This document shows positions 35,062 through 43,329 of a DNA stretch of 64,000 nt, piece after piece (position 1 is the stretch's first letter; the number at the start of each line of letters is the position of its first letter). The notes under the pieces are model-generated. The model ran no database searches. It was not told the DNA's origin and was given only the letters and a program-made list of their open reading frames with translations. Made by a program: the position numbers and the translations under genes. Origin of the DNA: Clostridium_AM tanneri (GTDB taxonomy: Bacteria > Bacillota > Clostridia > Clostridiales > Clostridiaceae); assembly GCF_033659955.1 (NCBI RefSeq), contig NZ_JARUJP010000003.1, forward strand, positions 62,001 through 126,000, in the 5' to 3' direction.

Positions 35062-36321
35062 ATGGGAAAAGAGGAAGAAAAGTATACAAAAGACGCATCC
35101 ATGCCTTCTGATTTGAAGTATTTAAACAGGAAGCGTATTTTGCAAATGATAAGAAATGAGCAAGTTGTATCTGTAAATGATATAAGTGAAGCTACAAGGA
35201 TCAGTCGCCCAACGATAAAAAGAGCAATTCAAAGTTTTGAAGAGAAGGGGCTTTTAGTTTCGGTAGGGAAAGGATCTTCTACAAATACCGGTGGAAAACG
35301 TCCGGAATTATATACCTTTTGCTGTGAAAAGGTGATTTTGTGTATATATTTAGAAAAGAAATACATTCATTTTGCGATTTTAAATATGAAAAATGAATGT
35401 ATACGAGAAAAAGAGGTTTTATTTAATTACGAGGATACTTTCGAAAAATTTCAGCATATCTTAAGGCATAATATATATTTAATTTTACAAGAAGCGGAAA
35501 CTTCCTATGAAGACTTATATGGAATTAGTCTAGCAATAGGGGGATTTGTAGACCGTAAACTTGGAATTGTACGGTTTTGTGCGCTGGCTCCAGAATGGGG
35601 AAGGAATATTCCGATAAAAGCTTGGTTGGAAGAATTATTTCCTAAACAAGTTATTGTTGTAGAAAATCTTGTAAGAATTGCAGGAGGTTCTCTTCTTCTA
35701 GAGGAAAAATATCGTAGTAAAAGGATAGTTGCCATATATACTGAGGAGGGTATTTCTGCATGCTACATAGATGGAGAAGTCCTTACTGGGAGAAATGCAT
35801 TAATTGGTGAAATTGGACACATGACAATTGATTATAGTGACAAAGAAGTATGTTCCTGTGGAAGTAGAGGCTGTTTTGAAAGAATGGTCAGTGAAGATAG
35901 AATAAAAGAGAAACTAAAGGAAAATCCTAAAAAGCTACCTTGTTCCACTATGAAACAGTGGATTGAATCAGATGAACTTATACGACATTTGTTTGAGGAA
36001 GCTGATAAAGGGGACGAATTAGCAAAGGAGATTGTCAGTTATGTTGCGGAAATGTTTTCTTTGATATTAAAAAATATAGCTATTAATTTTGATCCAGAAA
36101 TCATTGTAGTACAAGGAAAGTATGCTTATGCGGGGGAGTATTTTGAAAGTGAGCTTAAAGAAGCAAGAAAAAAGGCAGGCTTTTTTCCAGAAGAAACAGC
36201 TTCCAAATTATACTATGATATGCGTCCACTAAGAGAATTACAAAGGTTTGGAGGATACCATGAACTGGCAGAAATGTTTTTTGAAAATCCACAGTTTTAT
36301 GAAGGAACTACATTAGAATAG
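35062..36321 (+). CDS. ROK-family transcriptional regulator
   Basis: A 419-residue protein. An N-terminal winged helix (LNRKRILQMIRNEQVVSVND, then ISRPTIKRAIQSFEEKGLL) precedes a ROK domain with the zinc site CSCGSRGCFE and the preceding GEIGHMTI. ROK regulators usually sense sugars, so pairing with a proline-racemase gene is unusual. The ATG at 35062 follows GAGGTGG; the longer frame from 34948 has no ribosome binding site and runs close to the operator. Autoregulation through the palindrome at 34870-34913 is likely but inferred. Confidence 0.88.
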   Translation: MGKEEEKYTKDASMPSDLKYLNRKRILQMIRNEQVVSVNDISEATRISRPTIKRAIQSFEEKGLLVSVGKGSSTNTGGKRPELYTFCCEKVILCIYLEKKYIHFAILNMKNECIREKEVLFNYEDTFEKFQHILRHNIYLILQEAETSYEDLYGISLAIGGFVDRKLGIVRFCALAPEWGRNIPIKAWLEELFPKQVIVVENLVRIAGGSLLLEEKYRSKRIVAIYTEEGISACYIDGEVLTGRNALIGEIGHMTIDYSDKEVCSCGSRGCFERMVSEDRIKEKLKENPKKLPCSTMKQWIESDELIRHLFEEADKGDELAKEIVSYVAEMFSLILKNIAINFDPEIIVVQGKYAYAGEYFESELKEARKKAGFFPEETASKLYYDMRPLRELQRFGGYHELAEMFFENPQFYEGTTLE

Positions 36322-36417
36322 AATATTAAGTGGAAAAATCTGCTATTTTCATTAAAGTACTAATCAAGGAATATACTATAGTAATTTTGAATCATTTTAA
36401 TTAGAGATTACTTTGAC

Positions 36418-36453
36418 AACAAATAGGTAGCCTAAAGGGGCTGCCTATTTGTT
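36418..36453. terminator. Bidirectional terminator between ROK and chemoreceptor genes
   Basis: AACAAATAGGTAGCC pairs with GGCTGCCTATTTGTT around a 6-nt loop, between convergent genes. Confidence 0.8.
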
Positions 36454-36484
36454 TAAATGCACAGATTAATAATTTAAGAAAGTT

Positions 36485-38536
36485 TTATATTTTAAATTTT
36501 GAGATTAAATTTTTTAAGGAGTTAGTTATAGTGTTTAGTATATTTGAACTTTCATTTAAAGTATAAACCGTTTCCTCTTGTTTTACGTTATATTCCAATA
36601 TGTCGTTTATAGAGAGTTCTATCTTATTAGAAGAATCGGATATATCCTTTAAGGACTTATTTATTATGCTGCTTGCTTTTTTCTGAGTTTCTACTAAATT
36701 GCTTAGTTTTCTTGAAAACTCCTCAAAGGTACTTAAGTTATTGACTATATCATTTAAGACTAATTGAGAATTTTTTATTTTACTTAATTCCTCCATAGTA
36801 TTTTTTACATCCATATTCATAGATTTAGCTGCAGAATTAGATTCAACTATTATTTCATTTATAAGCTTTTCTATATTTCTTAAAACCCCTTCTGTTTCAT
36901 TTGAAAACTTTTTAATTTCCTGCGCAACTACAGCAAAGCCCTTTCCTGATTCACCAGCTTTGCCAGCCTCTATACTTGCATTTAAGGACAACATCTTAGT
37001 TTGTTTAGATATTTTCTTTATTGACTCCAAGGTTCCTTCTATTTGCTTTGTTCTCTCTTCCAATTTATTTATGGAATCCACTGCAAATTTTACTAAATCT
37101 ATAACATTACCTAGCTCTCTTATAGAGGTTTCTGTAATATCTTTAGTAGTATTGATAGCTTTAACACTTTGTATGGTTTTGTTTACATTCTCCTCTGATA
37201 AGTTATATATATTGTCCATAAAGCCATCAATTTTATGAAAACTAGCATAAATGTCATCAATGTTTTTATTTTGAAGGTTTATATCTGACTGTACACTTCT
37301 TATTTGGGATATTATATCACTACTTGTCCTAGATATGCCTACGCTGCTATTTTGTAATTCACTTACTATGCCATTTAATCTGAGAATATCCTTACTTATA
37401 CCTCCTACAATAGTTCTTATAGACTTGGAGGATTCATTCATAGCGTTTATCAATATACCTATTTCATCCTTCACCTCTAAGTTAACATTATAGGTCAAAT
37501 CTCCAGTAGAAAGAGCTTTTGATAATTCTACACCTTTATTAATATTTTTTAAGATACTTTTACTTATTAATATAGAAGTTAAAATCGTAAGCATAATCCC
37601 TATAAACAACCCTACTATATCTGTTAACAACAAGGCATAAAGTTCATTGGTTATTATATCAACTGGATAAGCTATCAATAACTGCCATCCCGTAGAACTA
37701 ATTTTTTCATTAAATAGGTAATATTCCTTATTTTCCATAACCACATTACTAAAATCCTCTGAATTCTTACTAAGTTTACCGCTTAACGCTGATAAAGGGT
37801 CATTGGTATCGGATATTTTTTTCTTTAGCACATATTCCTTATTAGGGTGATATATATAGGTTCCCTTTTCTGAAACTAAGAAACAAAAGGCTCCTTTTTC
37901 CAGCTTTAGTTCTTTCATTATATTTTCTATTCTATCCATATTTACATCTATTCCTGACACACCTATGAAATTTCCATCTTTATCTACCATTTTTTGTACA
38001 CCGGATATAAGTTTTCTGCCAGTGGCTTCTTCATAATAAGGTTCTGTCCACTTATAGCTTTCATAACCTTGTCCTATTTTATACCAATCCTGCTCCCAAT
38101 ATTTAAAGTCATTGATATCTGATGCTGTAAAAGGAATAGCGCCTTTTTCTTTATCTCTCATAATACACTCATAAGGCAGCTCATTATCTATCCTCATTTC
38201 TGGTTTAAAGAAGGTATAGGCAGTTTCTAGGTCTTTATTACTTTTTAATATTTCTGATAAGGATTGTTGAAGATAATCCTTTACTTCTACATAATTATTC
38301 TTATCATATTTAAGCCTTTCACTCATCAGGGAAATAGAGGAGCCTATACTTTGAATTTCTTTCATATTTTTATCTATGTCACTACTTATCTTTTCAGCAA
38401 CAGCCCTCTCATTTGCTTGTAGTTGATCCTTAAGTTTATTCTTAGTTAGATTAAAATTCAGCATACTTGTAAATATTAAAATAACACTCATAGACAGAGA
38501 AAACCACAGAATTAATTTCCTCTTCACACTCTTCAT
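36485..38536 (-). CDS. Methyl-accepting chemotaxis protein with Cache sensor domain
   Basis: A 683-residue chemoreceptor: TM1 about 9-28, an extracellular double-Cache-like domain of about 260 residues (WEQDWYKIGQGYESYKWTEP, GVSGIDVNMDRIENI), TM2 about 300-322 (LLTDIVGLFIGIMLTILTSI), HAMP, and a long coiled-coil signalling domain with the hairpin tip around TKMLSLNASIEAGKAGESGKGFAVVAQEI. It should control a CheA kinase encoded elsewhere. The Cache pocket suggests a small organic ligand such as an amino acid. It is monocistronic with AAGGAGAGG upstream. Confidence 0.92.
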   Translation of the reverse strand: MKSVKRKLILWFSLSMSVILIFTSMLNFNLTKNKLKDQLQANERAVAEKISSDIDKNMKEIQSIGSSISLMSERLKYDKNNYVEVKDYLQQSLSEILKSNKDLETAYTFFKPEMRIDNELPYECIMRDKEKGAIPFTASDINDFKYWEQDWYKIGQGYESYKWTEPYYEEATGRKLISGVQKMVDKDGNFIGVSGIDVNMDRIENIMKELKLEKGAFCFLVSEKGTYIYHPNKEYVLKKKISDTNDPLSALSGKLSKNSEDFSNVVMENKEYYLFNEKISSTGWQLLIAYPVDIITNELYALLLTDIVGLFIGIMLTILTSILISKSILKNINKGVELSKALSTGDLTYNVNLEVKDEIGILINAMNESSKSIRTIVGGISKDILRLNGIVSELQNSSVGISRTSSDIISQIRSVQSDINLQNKNIDDIYASFHKIDGFMDNIYNLSEENVNKTIQSVKAINTTKDITETSIRELGNVIDLVKFAVDSINKLEERTKQIEGTLESIKKISKQTKMLSLNASIEAGKAGESGKGFAVVAQEIKKFSNETEGVLRNIEKLINEIIVESNSAAKSMNMDVKNTMEELSKIKNSQLVLNDIVNNLSTFEEFSRKLSNLVETQKKASSIINKSLKDISDSSNKIELSINDILEYNVKQEETVYTLNESSNILNTITNSLKNLISKFKI

Positions 38537-38800
38537 AGGGGTAAATCCTCTCCTTTAGGCTTACTATTAAACATACCTAATATAAACTATGCTTTTTAGC
38601 TTAAAGTGTACTATTATTAAAAGTTTTTTGTATTTTAGAAAAGGCTAAAAGGCTCTTATAAAATTTAGCGGCCATAGCTTCTTTTCTTAGCATAGGCAGA
38701 AATACAATATTTGCTTAAATAATTGCATAATAATATATAGGTATGTATAATTTTATATAAAAGGTATTAATAAGCAAGTATTCTAATTGGAGGTTTCGAC

Positions 38801-40105
38801 ATGGCTAGCTTATTAGAGATTGGAACTATACTGCAAAGTAACACAGGGCAAGTGCTGGTTGTAAATGGATTACTAGGCTGCGGTGGACAAGGACAAGTCT
38901 ACGAGGTTATTATAGGCAATAAAAGGTATGCCCTAAAGTGGTACTATAGCAGTCAAGGAATTAAAAAACAAAGAGATATAATAGAGAGATTAATACTGAC
39001 GGGGAGTCCAGATAGTAGGTTTTTGTGGCCTATAGATATTGTAGATGCTCCTAATTTGCAAAGCTTTGGATACATAATGGAAATTAAAGGTATAGAGTAT
39101 AGAAGTATGTCAGAAATAGTGGAGAAAAAAGCAGAACTTACATTCAGAACTCTATGCAATGCAGCTATAAACCTAGTAGATAGTTATTTAAAACTACACT
39201 CTAAGGGACTTTGTTACAGAGATATATCTCTTGGCAATATATTTATAAATCCACAAAGTGGAGATATTCTCATATGCGATAATGATAACGTAGCAGTCAC
39301 AGGAACCAGTGAGTTAAGTGTATTAGGTACTCATAGATTTATGGCACCAGAAATAGTAAGGGGAGAAGCAGTTCCATCTACAGAGACAGACTTATTTTCA
39401 TTAGCAACTTTGCTGTTTTATATGTTTATGTTTCACCACCCTTTAGAAGGAAAGGCCTCTGTAAATGTTGATACAAGAAATATCAATGTTGGTAGGGAGA
39501 TCTATGGCGACAAACCTTTATTTATTTGGGATGAAAATGATTTTTCAAATAGACCTGTCTTTGGATATCATATAAATGCTTTAATTTATTGGGATATATA
39601 TCCTCAGTTTATAAGAGAGCTATTTATTAAAGCTTTCACGAAGGGACTTTTTGATCCTAAGTGCAGGCTTTTGGAAGTGGAATGGAGAAGGGGATTTATA
39701 AAGTTAAGAGATAGTATATTATACTGCAAAAATTGTGGGGCAGAAAACTTTTATGATGCTTTGAGAATAAAAAACGGGGAGCAGCATAGGTGTTGGTATT
39801 GCAAGGGCAAAATTTCTATCCCGCCAAGAATAAAGGTAAATGATAATGTGATTTTATTAAACTTAAATAGTAGAATATACTCACACCATATAAAAGAAGA
39901 TTTAAATTTTAATAAGGTAATAGGAGAAGTTACAGCTAATCCTAAAAATAAAGATATATTAGGAATTAAAAATTTATCTGAAAATCCTTGGAAAGTACTA
40001 AAGGTAAATGGAGATGAAGTTAAATTAGATAAAGATAGAACCATGATGTTAACAAGTATAAGGAAAATAGATTTTGGTTCGGAGATAGGTGAACTAAAAT
40101 TATAA
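38801..40105 (+). CDS. Ser/Thr protein kinase-like protein with C-terminal zinc ribbon
   Basis: A 434-residue protein. The kinase domain shows the Gly-rich loop GCGGQGQVYEV (27-37), Lys in YALKWYY, catalytic YRDISLGNIFI in place of HRD, and CDNDN in place of DFG, followed by GTHRFMAPEIV. Catalytic Asp and Asn remain, so activity is plausible. Residues about 308-330 carry CKNC and CWYC, a zinc ribbon, followed by a beta-rich tail. There are no transmembrane helices. GGAGG precedes the ATG. It opens a group with a VWA protein (12 bp on), a YARHG protein and a cell-wall amidase. Confidence 0.87.
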   Translation: MASLLEIGTILQSNTGQVLVVNGLLGCGGQGQVYEVIIGNKRYALKWYYSSQGIKKQRDIIERLILTGSPDSRFLWPIDIVDAPNLQSFGYIMEIKGIEYRSMSEIVEKKAELTFRTLCNAAINLVDSYLKLHSKGLCYRDISLGNIFINPQSGDILICDNDNVAVTGTSELSVLGTHRFMAPEIVRGEAVPSTETDLFSLATLLFYMFMFHHPLEGKASVNVDTRNINVGREIYGDKPLFIWDENDFSNRPVFGYHINALIYWDIYPQFIRELFIKAFTKGLFDPKCRLLEVEWRRGFIKLRDSILYCKNCGAENFYDALRIKNGEQHRCWYCKGKISIPPRIKVNDNVILLNLNSRIYSHHIKEDLNFNKVIGEVTANPKNKDILGIKNLSENPWKVLKVNGDEVKLDKDRTMMLTSIRKIDFGSEIGELKL

Positions 40106-40117
40106 AGGAGGGTTAAA

Positions 40118-40732
40118 TTGGAAAATAAAATTTTACATTTTATATGGATGTTAGACTGTTCAGGATCTATGACTGGTGAAAAGATACAGTCCTTAAATTA
40201 CGCAATAAGAAATGCTCTTCCAAGTATAATTGATATTGCAGAGAAAAATAAAGATATACAAATTTTCATGAGAATTATTAAATTTTCAGATGGAGCACAG
40301 TGGCTTACAGAAAAGCCTGTAGAGTTAGATAAATTCATATGGTCAGATTTACAGACAGGAGGGATAACAGACCTGGGAGCTGCCTTAGACATGGTTAACG
40401 AAGAACTCAGTAAATTAGATAAAAAAACTAACTTACCACCGGTGATTATATTAGTTACTGATGGACAACCTACTGATAATTATGAAGAGGGACTACGTAA
40501 GTTATTAAGCAGCGAAATAGGAAGTCAGTCAGTTAGGATTGCAATTGCCATAGGAGAGGATGTAGATAATGATATACTTCAAGATTTTATAGGAAATAAT
40601 GATGAAAGGCCTTTACAGGCTGGTAATTCTCATTCATTGATTAATCTTATTAAGTGGTCCTCTATAAATGCTGTGGATAAGAGCTTTCAGCAGGTAAAAG
40701 AGTATAACTGTGATGACGACGAAATTTGGTAG
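40118..40732 (+). CDS. VWA-domain protein (TerY-like)
   Basis: A 204-residue soluble von Willebrand A domain. The metal-ion site is intact: DCSGSM (13-18), Thr in TGGITD and Asp in LVTDGQPTD. TerY-type VWA proteins are often encoded beside unusual protein kinases and phosphatases in stress-response gene groups; here the kinase is 12 bp upstream. The start is a TTG after AAAGGAGGG. It may act as a metal-dependent adaptor or kinase substrate. Confidence 0.87.
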   Translation: MENKILHFIWMLDCSGSMTGEKIQSLNYAIRNALPSIIDIAEKNKDIQIFMRIIKFSDGAQWLTEKPVELDKFIWSDLQTGGITDLGAALDMVNEELSKLDKKTNLPPVIILVTDGQPTDNYEEGLRKLLSSEIGSQSVRIAIAIGEDVDNDILQDFIGNNDERPLQAGNSHSLINLIKWSSINAVDKSFQQVKEYNCDDDEIW

Positions 40733-40771
40733 TACTAATAATTAAATTTTAAGTATAATAAGGAAAGGCAG

Positions 40772-40852
40772 GTGAATCCGTTATCATATATAACCTTATT
40801 ACATCGGATAAAAGGTTATATGATATGGGATAACGAAAACTATAGTGAATAG
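40772..40852 (+). CDS. Possible short upstream ORF (26 codons) before the YARHG gene
   Basis: A GTG at 40772 following AGGAAAG opens a frame MNPLSYITLLHRIKGYMIWD and a few more residues; its stop overlaps the GTG of the next gene by 8 bases. It coincides with a hairpin (ATATAACCTT with AAGGTTATAT), so it may provide translational coupling. Real expression is uncertain. Confidence 0.25.
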   Translation: MNPLSYITLLHRIKGYMIWDNENYSE

Positions 40853-42215
40853 AGAACTTATAATAAAAGTGAGAGAATTGATAAACAAACAAGGAGAAGA
40901 ATTATATACTAATAGTAAAAAACTAAAGGCTTACCTAAATGACTATTTTCCAAACCAATATAATAGAGAAAAAAGATTAATAGTAGATTCTATAGAACAG
41001 AAGATACCAGAAGCTATAATAAACTACTCTGATTCAGAGATAGACAGCATAATGTACAATAATCTAGTGAAAAAGTTATATGATAACTTAGGAATATCAC
41101 AGGAATTATCAGAGGGGACAGTACAATTTTGGTGTCAAGTTTTCGATAAAACTTATATAAAAATTAATAATACGGCTCAAAATCCTGCTAGCTACAGCCA
41201 AGGCAGTATTGGCTATACTAATAGCGGTATACCTAATGTAAATGGAAGCTTTCCTTACACAAACAATGGAGCAGCAAATATGAGTAGCGGTGGATTTAAT
41301 GCAATGCCTCAAAACAGCATGTATAGCCAACAGGGTATACCAGCTGTTCCTGTTAACGCCAATCAGCAGTTCAATGACCAACAGACTGTGTTATTGAATA
41401 ATAATAATATTACAGCTCCAAAATCAGATGGCAGAAAAAAAATTATCCTAGGGGCAGCAGCTTTATTAGCAGTAGTTATTGTTGTAATAGCATTAGTTTT
41501 TAATAATACAAATAATAAAAATGTAAGTGCAAATAAAAAAGAGGTAGCTACAAATGAAGGAACTAAGGAAACTAATACCACTAGTGAAGCAAAGGAAGAG
41601 ACTGAAAAGCAGCAACCAAACAGAACTATAACAGCTAATAATTTTATTTTTAAAGATAGCAGTCAAAATAAAATAGAATCTTACAGATTATATAATTTAA
41701 CTAGTGATCAGCTTTTTATAGCTCGAAATGAAATTTTTGCAAGACACGGTTTAATATTTAAAGATAAAAAACTACAAGCTTATTTTGAAAAACAAGCTTG
41801 GTATAAGCCAGATCCAAATGCTGTTGGAACTACAAATGATCCTATAGAAAAATATAATGTAGATCATATAAAAGATATAGAAGAAGTGAAGCTCTGCTTT
41901 AAAAATGCCCCTGCAATAAATAGGGATTATATATTATATGATAGCTATTATTATAAGCTTACCACAGAGGAAATAGAGAGATTAAGTAATTTGGAAATTT
42001 TACTTGCTCGAAATGAAATTTTTGCAAGACATGGATATATTTTTGGAATACCGGAACTTAATGATTATTTCCAAACTAAACCATGGTATACTAAAGTATC
42101 AAATGATGTTAACTTAAATGAAGTGGAAGAGTACAATGTACAAGCTTTAAAGGCTGTAGAAGATAAGAGAGTATACAATATGATATATAACTATACTTTA
42201 GGTGACGGTTACTAA
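40845..42215 (+). CDS. Membrane protein with two YARHG domains
   Basis: A 456-residue protein: an N-terminal helical domain of about 100 residues, a Gly/Asn/Gln-rich linker (NSGIPNVNGSFPYTNNGAAN), one transmembrane helix about 200-220 (KIILGAAALLAVVIVVIALV), a charged linker, then two copies of the YARHG motif (LFIARNEIFARHGLIFKD and LLARNEIFARHGYIF), each followed by a Y.....WY ending. YARHG domains are extracellular and thought to bind the cell wall. The GTG start lacks a good ribosome binding site. Context suggests the cytoplasmic part is reached by the upstream kinase and the outer part works with the amidase. Confidence 0.82.
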   Translation: MNRELIIKVRELINKQGEELYTNSKKLKAYLNDYFPNQYNREKRLIVDSIEQKIPEAIINYSDSEIDSIMYNNLVKKLYDNLGISQELSEGTVQFWCQVFDKTYIKINNTAQNPASYSQGSIGYTNSGIPNVNGSFPYTNNGAANMSSGGFNAMPQNSMYSQQGIPAVPVNANQQFNDQQTVLLNNNNITAPKSDGRKKIILGAAALLAVVIVVIALVFNNTNNKNVSANKKEVATNEGTKETNTTSEAKEETEKQQPNRTITANNFIFKDSSQNKIESYRLYNLTSDQLFIARNEIFARHGLIFKDKKLQAYFEKQAWYKPDPNAVGTTNDPIEKYNVDHIKDIEEVKLCFKNAPAINRDYILYDSYYYKLTTEEIERLSNLEILLARNEIFARHGYIFGIPELNDYFQTKPWYTKVSNDVNLNEVEEYNVQALKAVEDKRVYNMIYNYTLGDGY

Positions 42216-42264
42216 GATATGTCTTAAGATAAGGCTAAGATATATCTAATAAGGGGTGGACAAT

Positions 42265-43128
42265 TTGAAATTTAAACTAAAAATTATTTCCTTAATCCTT
42301 GGTACTACTTTGTTGTTTGCAGGATGCGGTGGTAATAAGGCTGATTTATCAACAGAAAATAAACCAGAGGAAACCAAAGTAGAAAGCAGTAAAGAAACAA
42401 ATAATAATAAGGAAAATAAAAAAGCAGCAGAGGTAAAAAAACCTACAGAAGCGAAACCTGTTACAGAAGTTGAAAAGCCAAAAACAGAAGAGCCTAAAGT
42501 TGAAAAGAGAAAGCTTATTGTTTTAGATCCAGGTCATGGAAATAGATCTAACTTAGAAAAAGAGCCTATAAGCCCAGGAGCTTCAGAGTTAAAGATAAAG
42601 GATGGCGGCGGAGCTGAAGGGGTAAATAGTAAGACACCAGAGTATGCAATAACAATGGGTATAACTATTAAGCTTAAGGCAATCCTTGAAAAAGAAGGAT
42701 ATAACGTAATAATGACCAAAACTATGGATAGTGAAAGCCTTGGTAATATAGAAAGAGCAGAAGTTGGAAATAAAAACAATGCAGATTTGGTTTTAAGAAT
42801 ACATGCAGATTCATCAGAGTCATCAAGTGCTTCTGGAGCATCAATGCTCGTACCAGCACCTATAGGTTATGTAAAAGATAAGGTGGATATCAGTAGGAGG
42901 TACGGACAGATAATACTGAAAAGCCTAACGGATGAAGTTGGTATGGCTAATAAAGGAGTAGTGGAAAGAGCAGACATGACTGGATTTAACTGGTCTAAAG
43001 TGCCGGTGGTCTTAGTGGAAACAGGATTTTTATCTAATCCACAGGAAGATAAACTCTTAAATAGTCAGGAATATCAGCAAAGGATAGCAGAAGCATTGTG
43101 TAATGGCATAAAAAAGGCTTTAAATTAA
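42265..43128 (+). CDS. N-acetylmuramoyl-L-alanine amidase lipoprotein (Amidase_3)
   Basis: A 287-residue exported lipoprotein (signal FKLKIISLILGTTLLFAGC, then a Lys/Glu/Pro-rich spacer of about 60 residues). The catalytic domain is Amidase_3: VLDPGHG with the first zinc ligand, a Glu in the PEYAITMG region, RIHADSS, and the catalytic Glu in VVLVETGFLSNPQED. It cleaves the amide bond between MurNAc and the stem peptide. The TTG at 42265 follows AAGGGG at good spacing; a GTG at 42256 overlaps that site. It is 49 bp after the YARHG gene and likely co-transcribed. Confidence 0.92.
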   Translation: MKFKLKIISLILGTTLLFAGCGGNKADLSTENKPEETKVESSKETNNNKENKKAAEVKKPTEAKPVTEVEKPKTEEPKVEKRKLIVLDPGHGNRSNLEKEPISPGASELKIKDGGGAEGVNSKTPEYAITMGITIKLKAILEKEGYNVIMTKTMDSESLGNIERAEVGNKNNADLVLRIHADSSESSSASGASMLVPAPIGYVKDKVDISRRYGQIILKSLTDEVGMANKGVVERADMTGFNWSKVPVVLVETGFLSNPQEDKLLNSQEYQQRIAEALCNGIKKALN

Positions 43129-43145
43129 ATACAGAAAAAAACTGG

Positions 43146-43171
43146 AGGCTGCCAATGATAACTGGCAGCCT
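43146..43171. terminator. Hairpin after the amidase gene
   Basis: AGGCTGCCA-ATGATAAC-TGGCAGCCT. No T-run follows on the plus strand, but one does on the minus strand, so its role as terminator of the amidase operon is uncertain. Confidence 0.5.
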
Positions 43172-43329
43172 AAAAATTATGTATAAAAACTATTAAACTT
43201 ATCTTTATTCTTATAATAAACTTTAATTTTAAACTAAAGCATACTACTAGCGTAATGATTTTTGTTCTATTATCAATTTTTCAAAAATATGCTATAATTT
43301 TAAAAACGTACAGGAAAGGTGTTGAAGTT

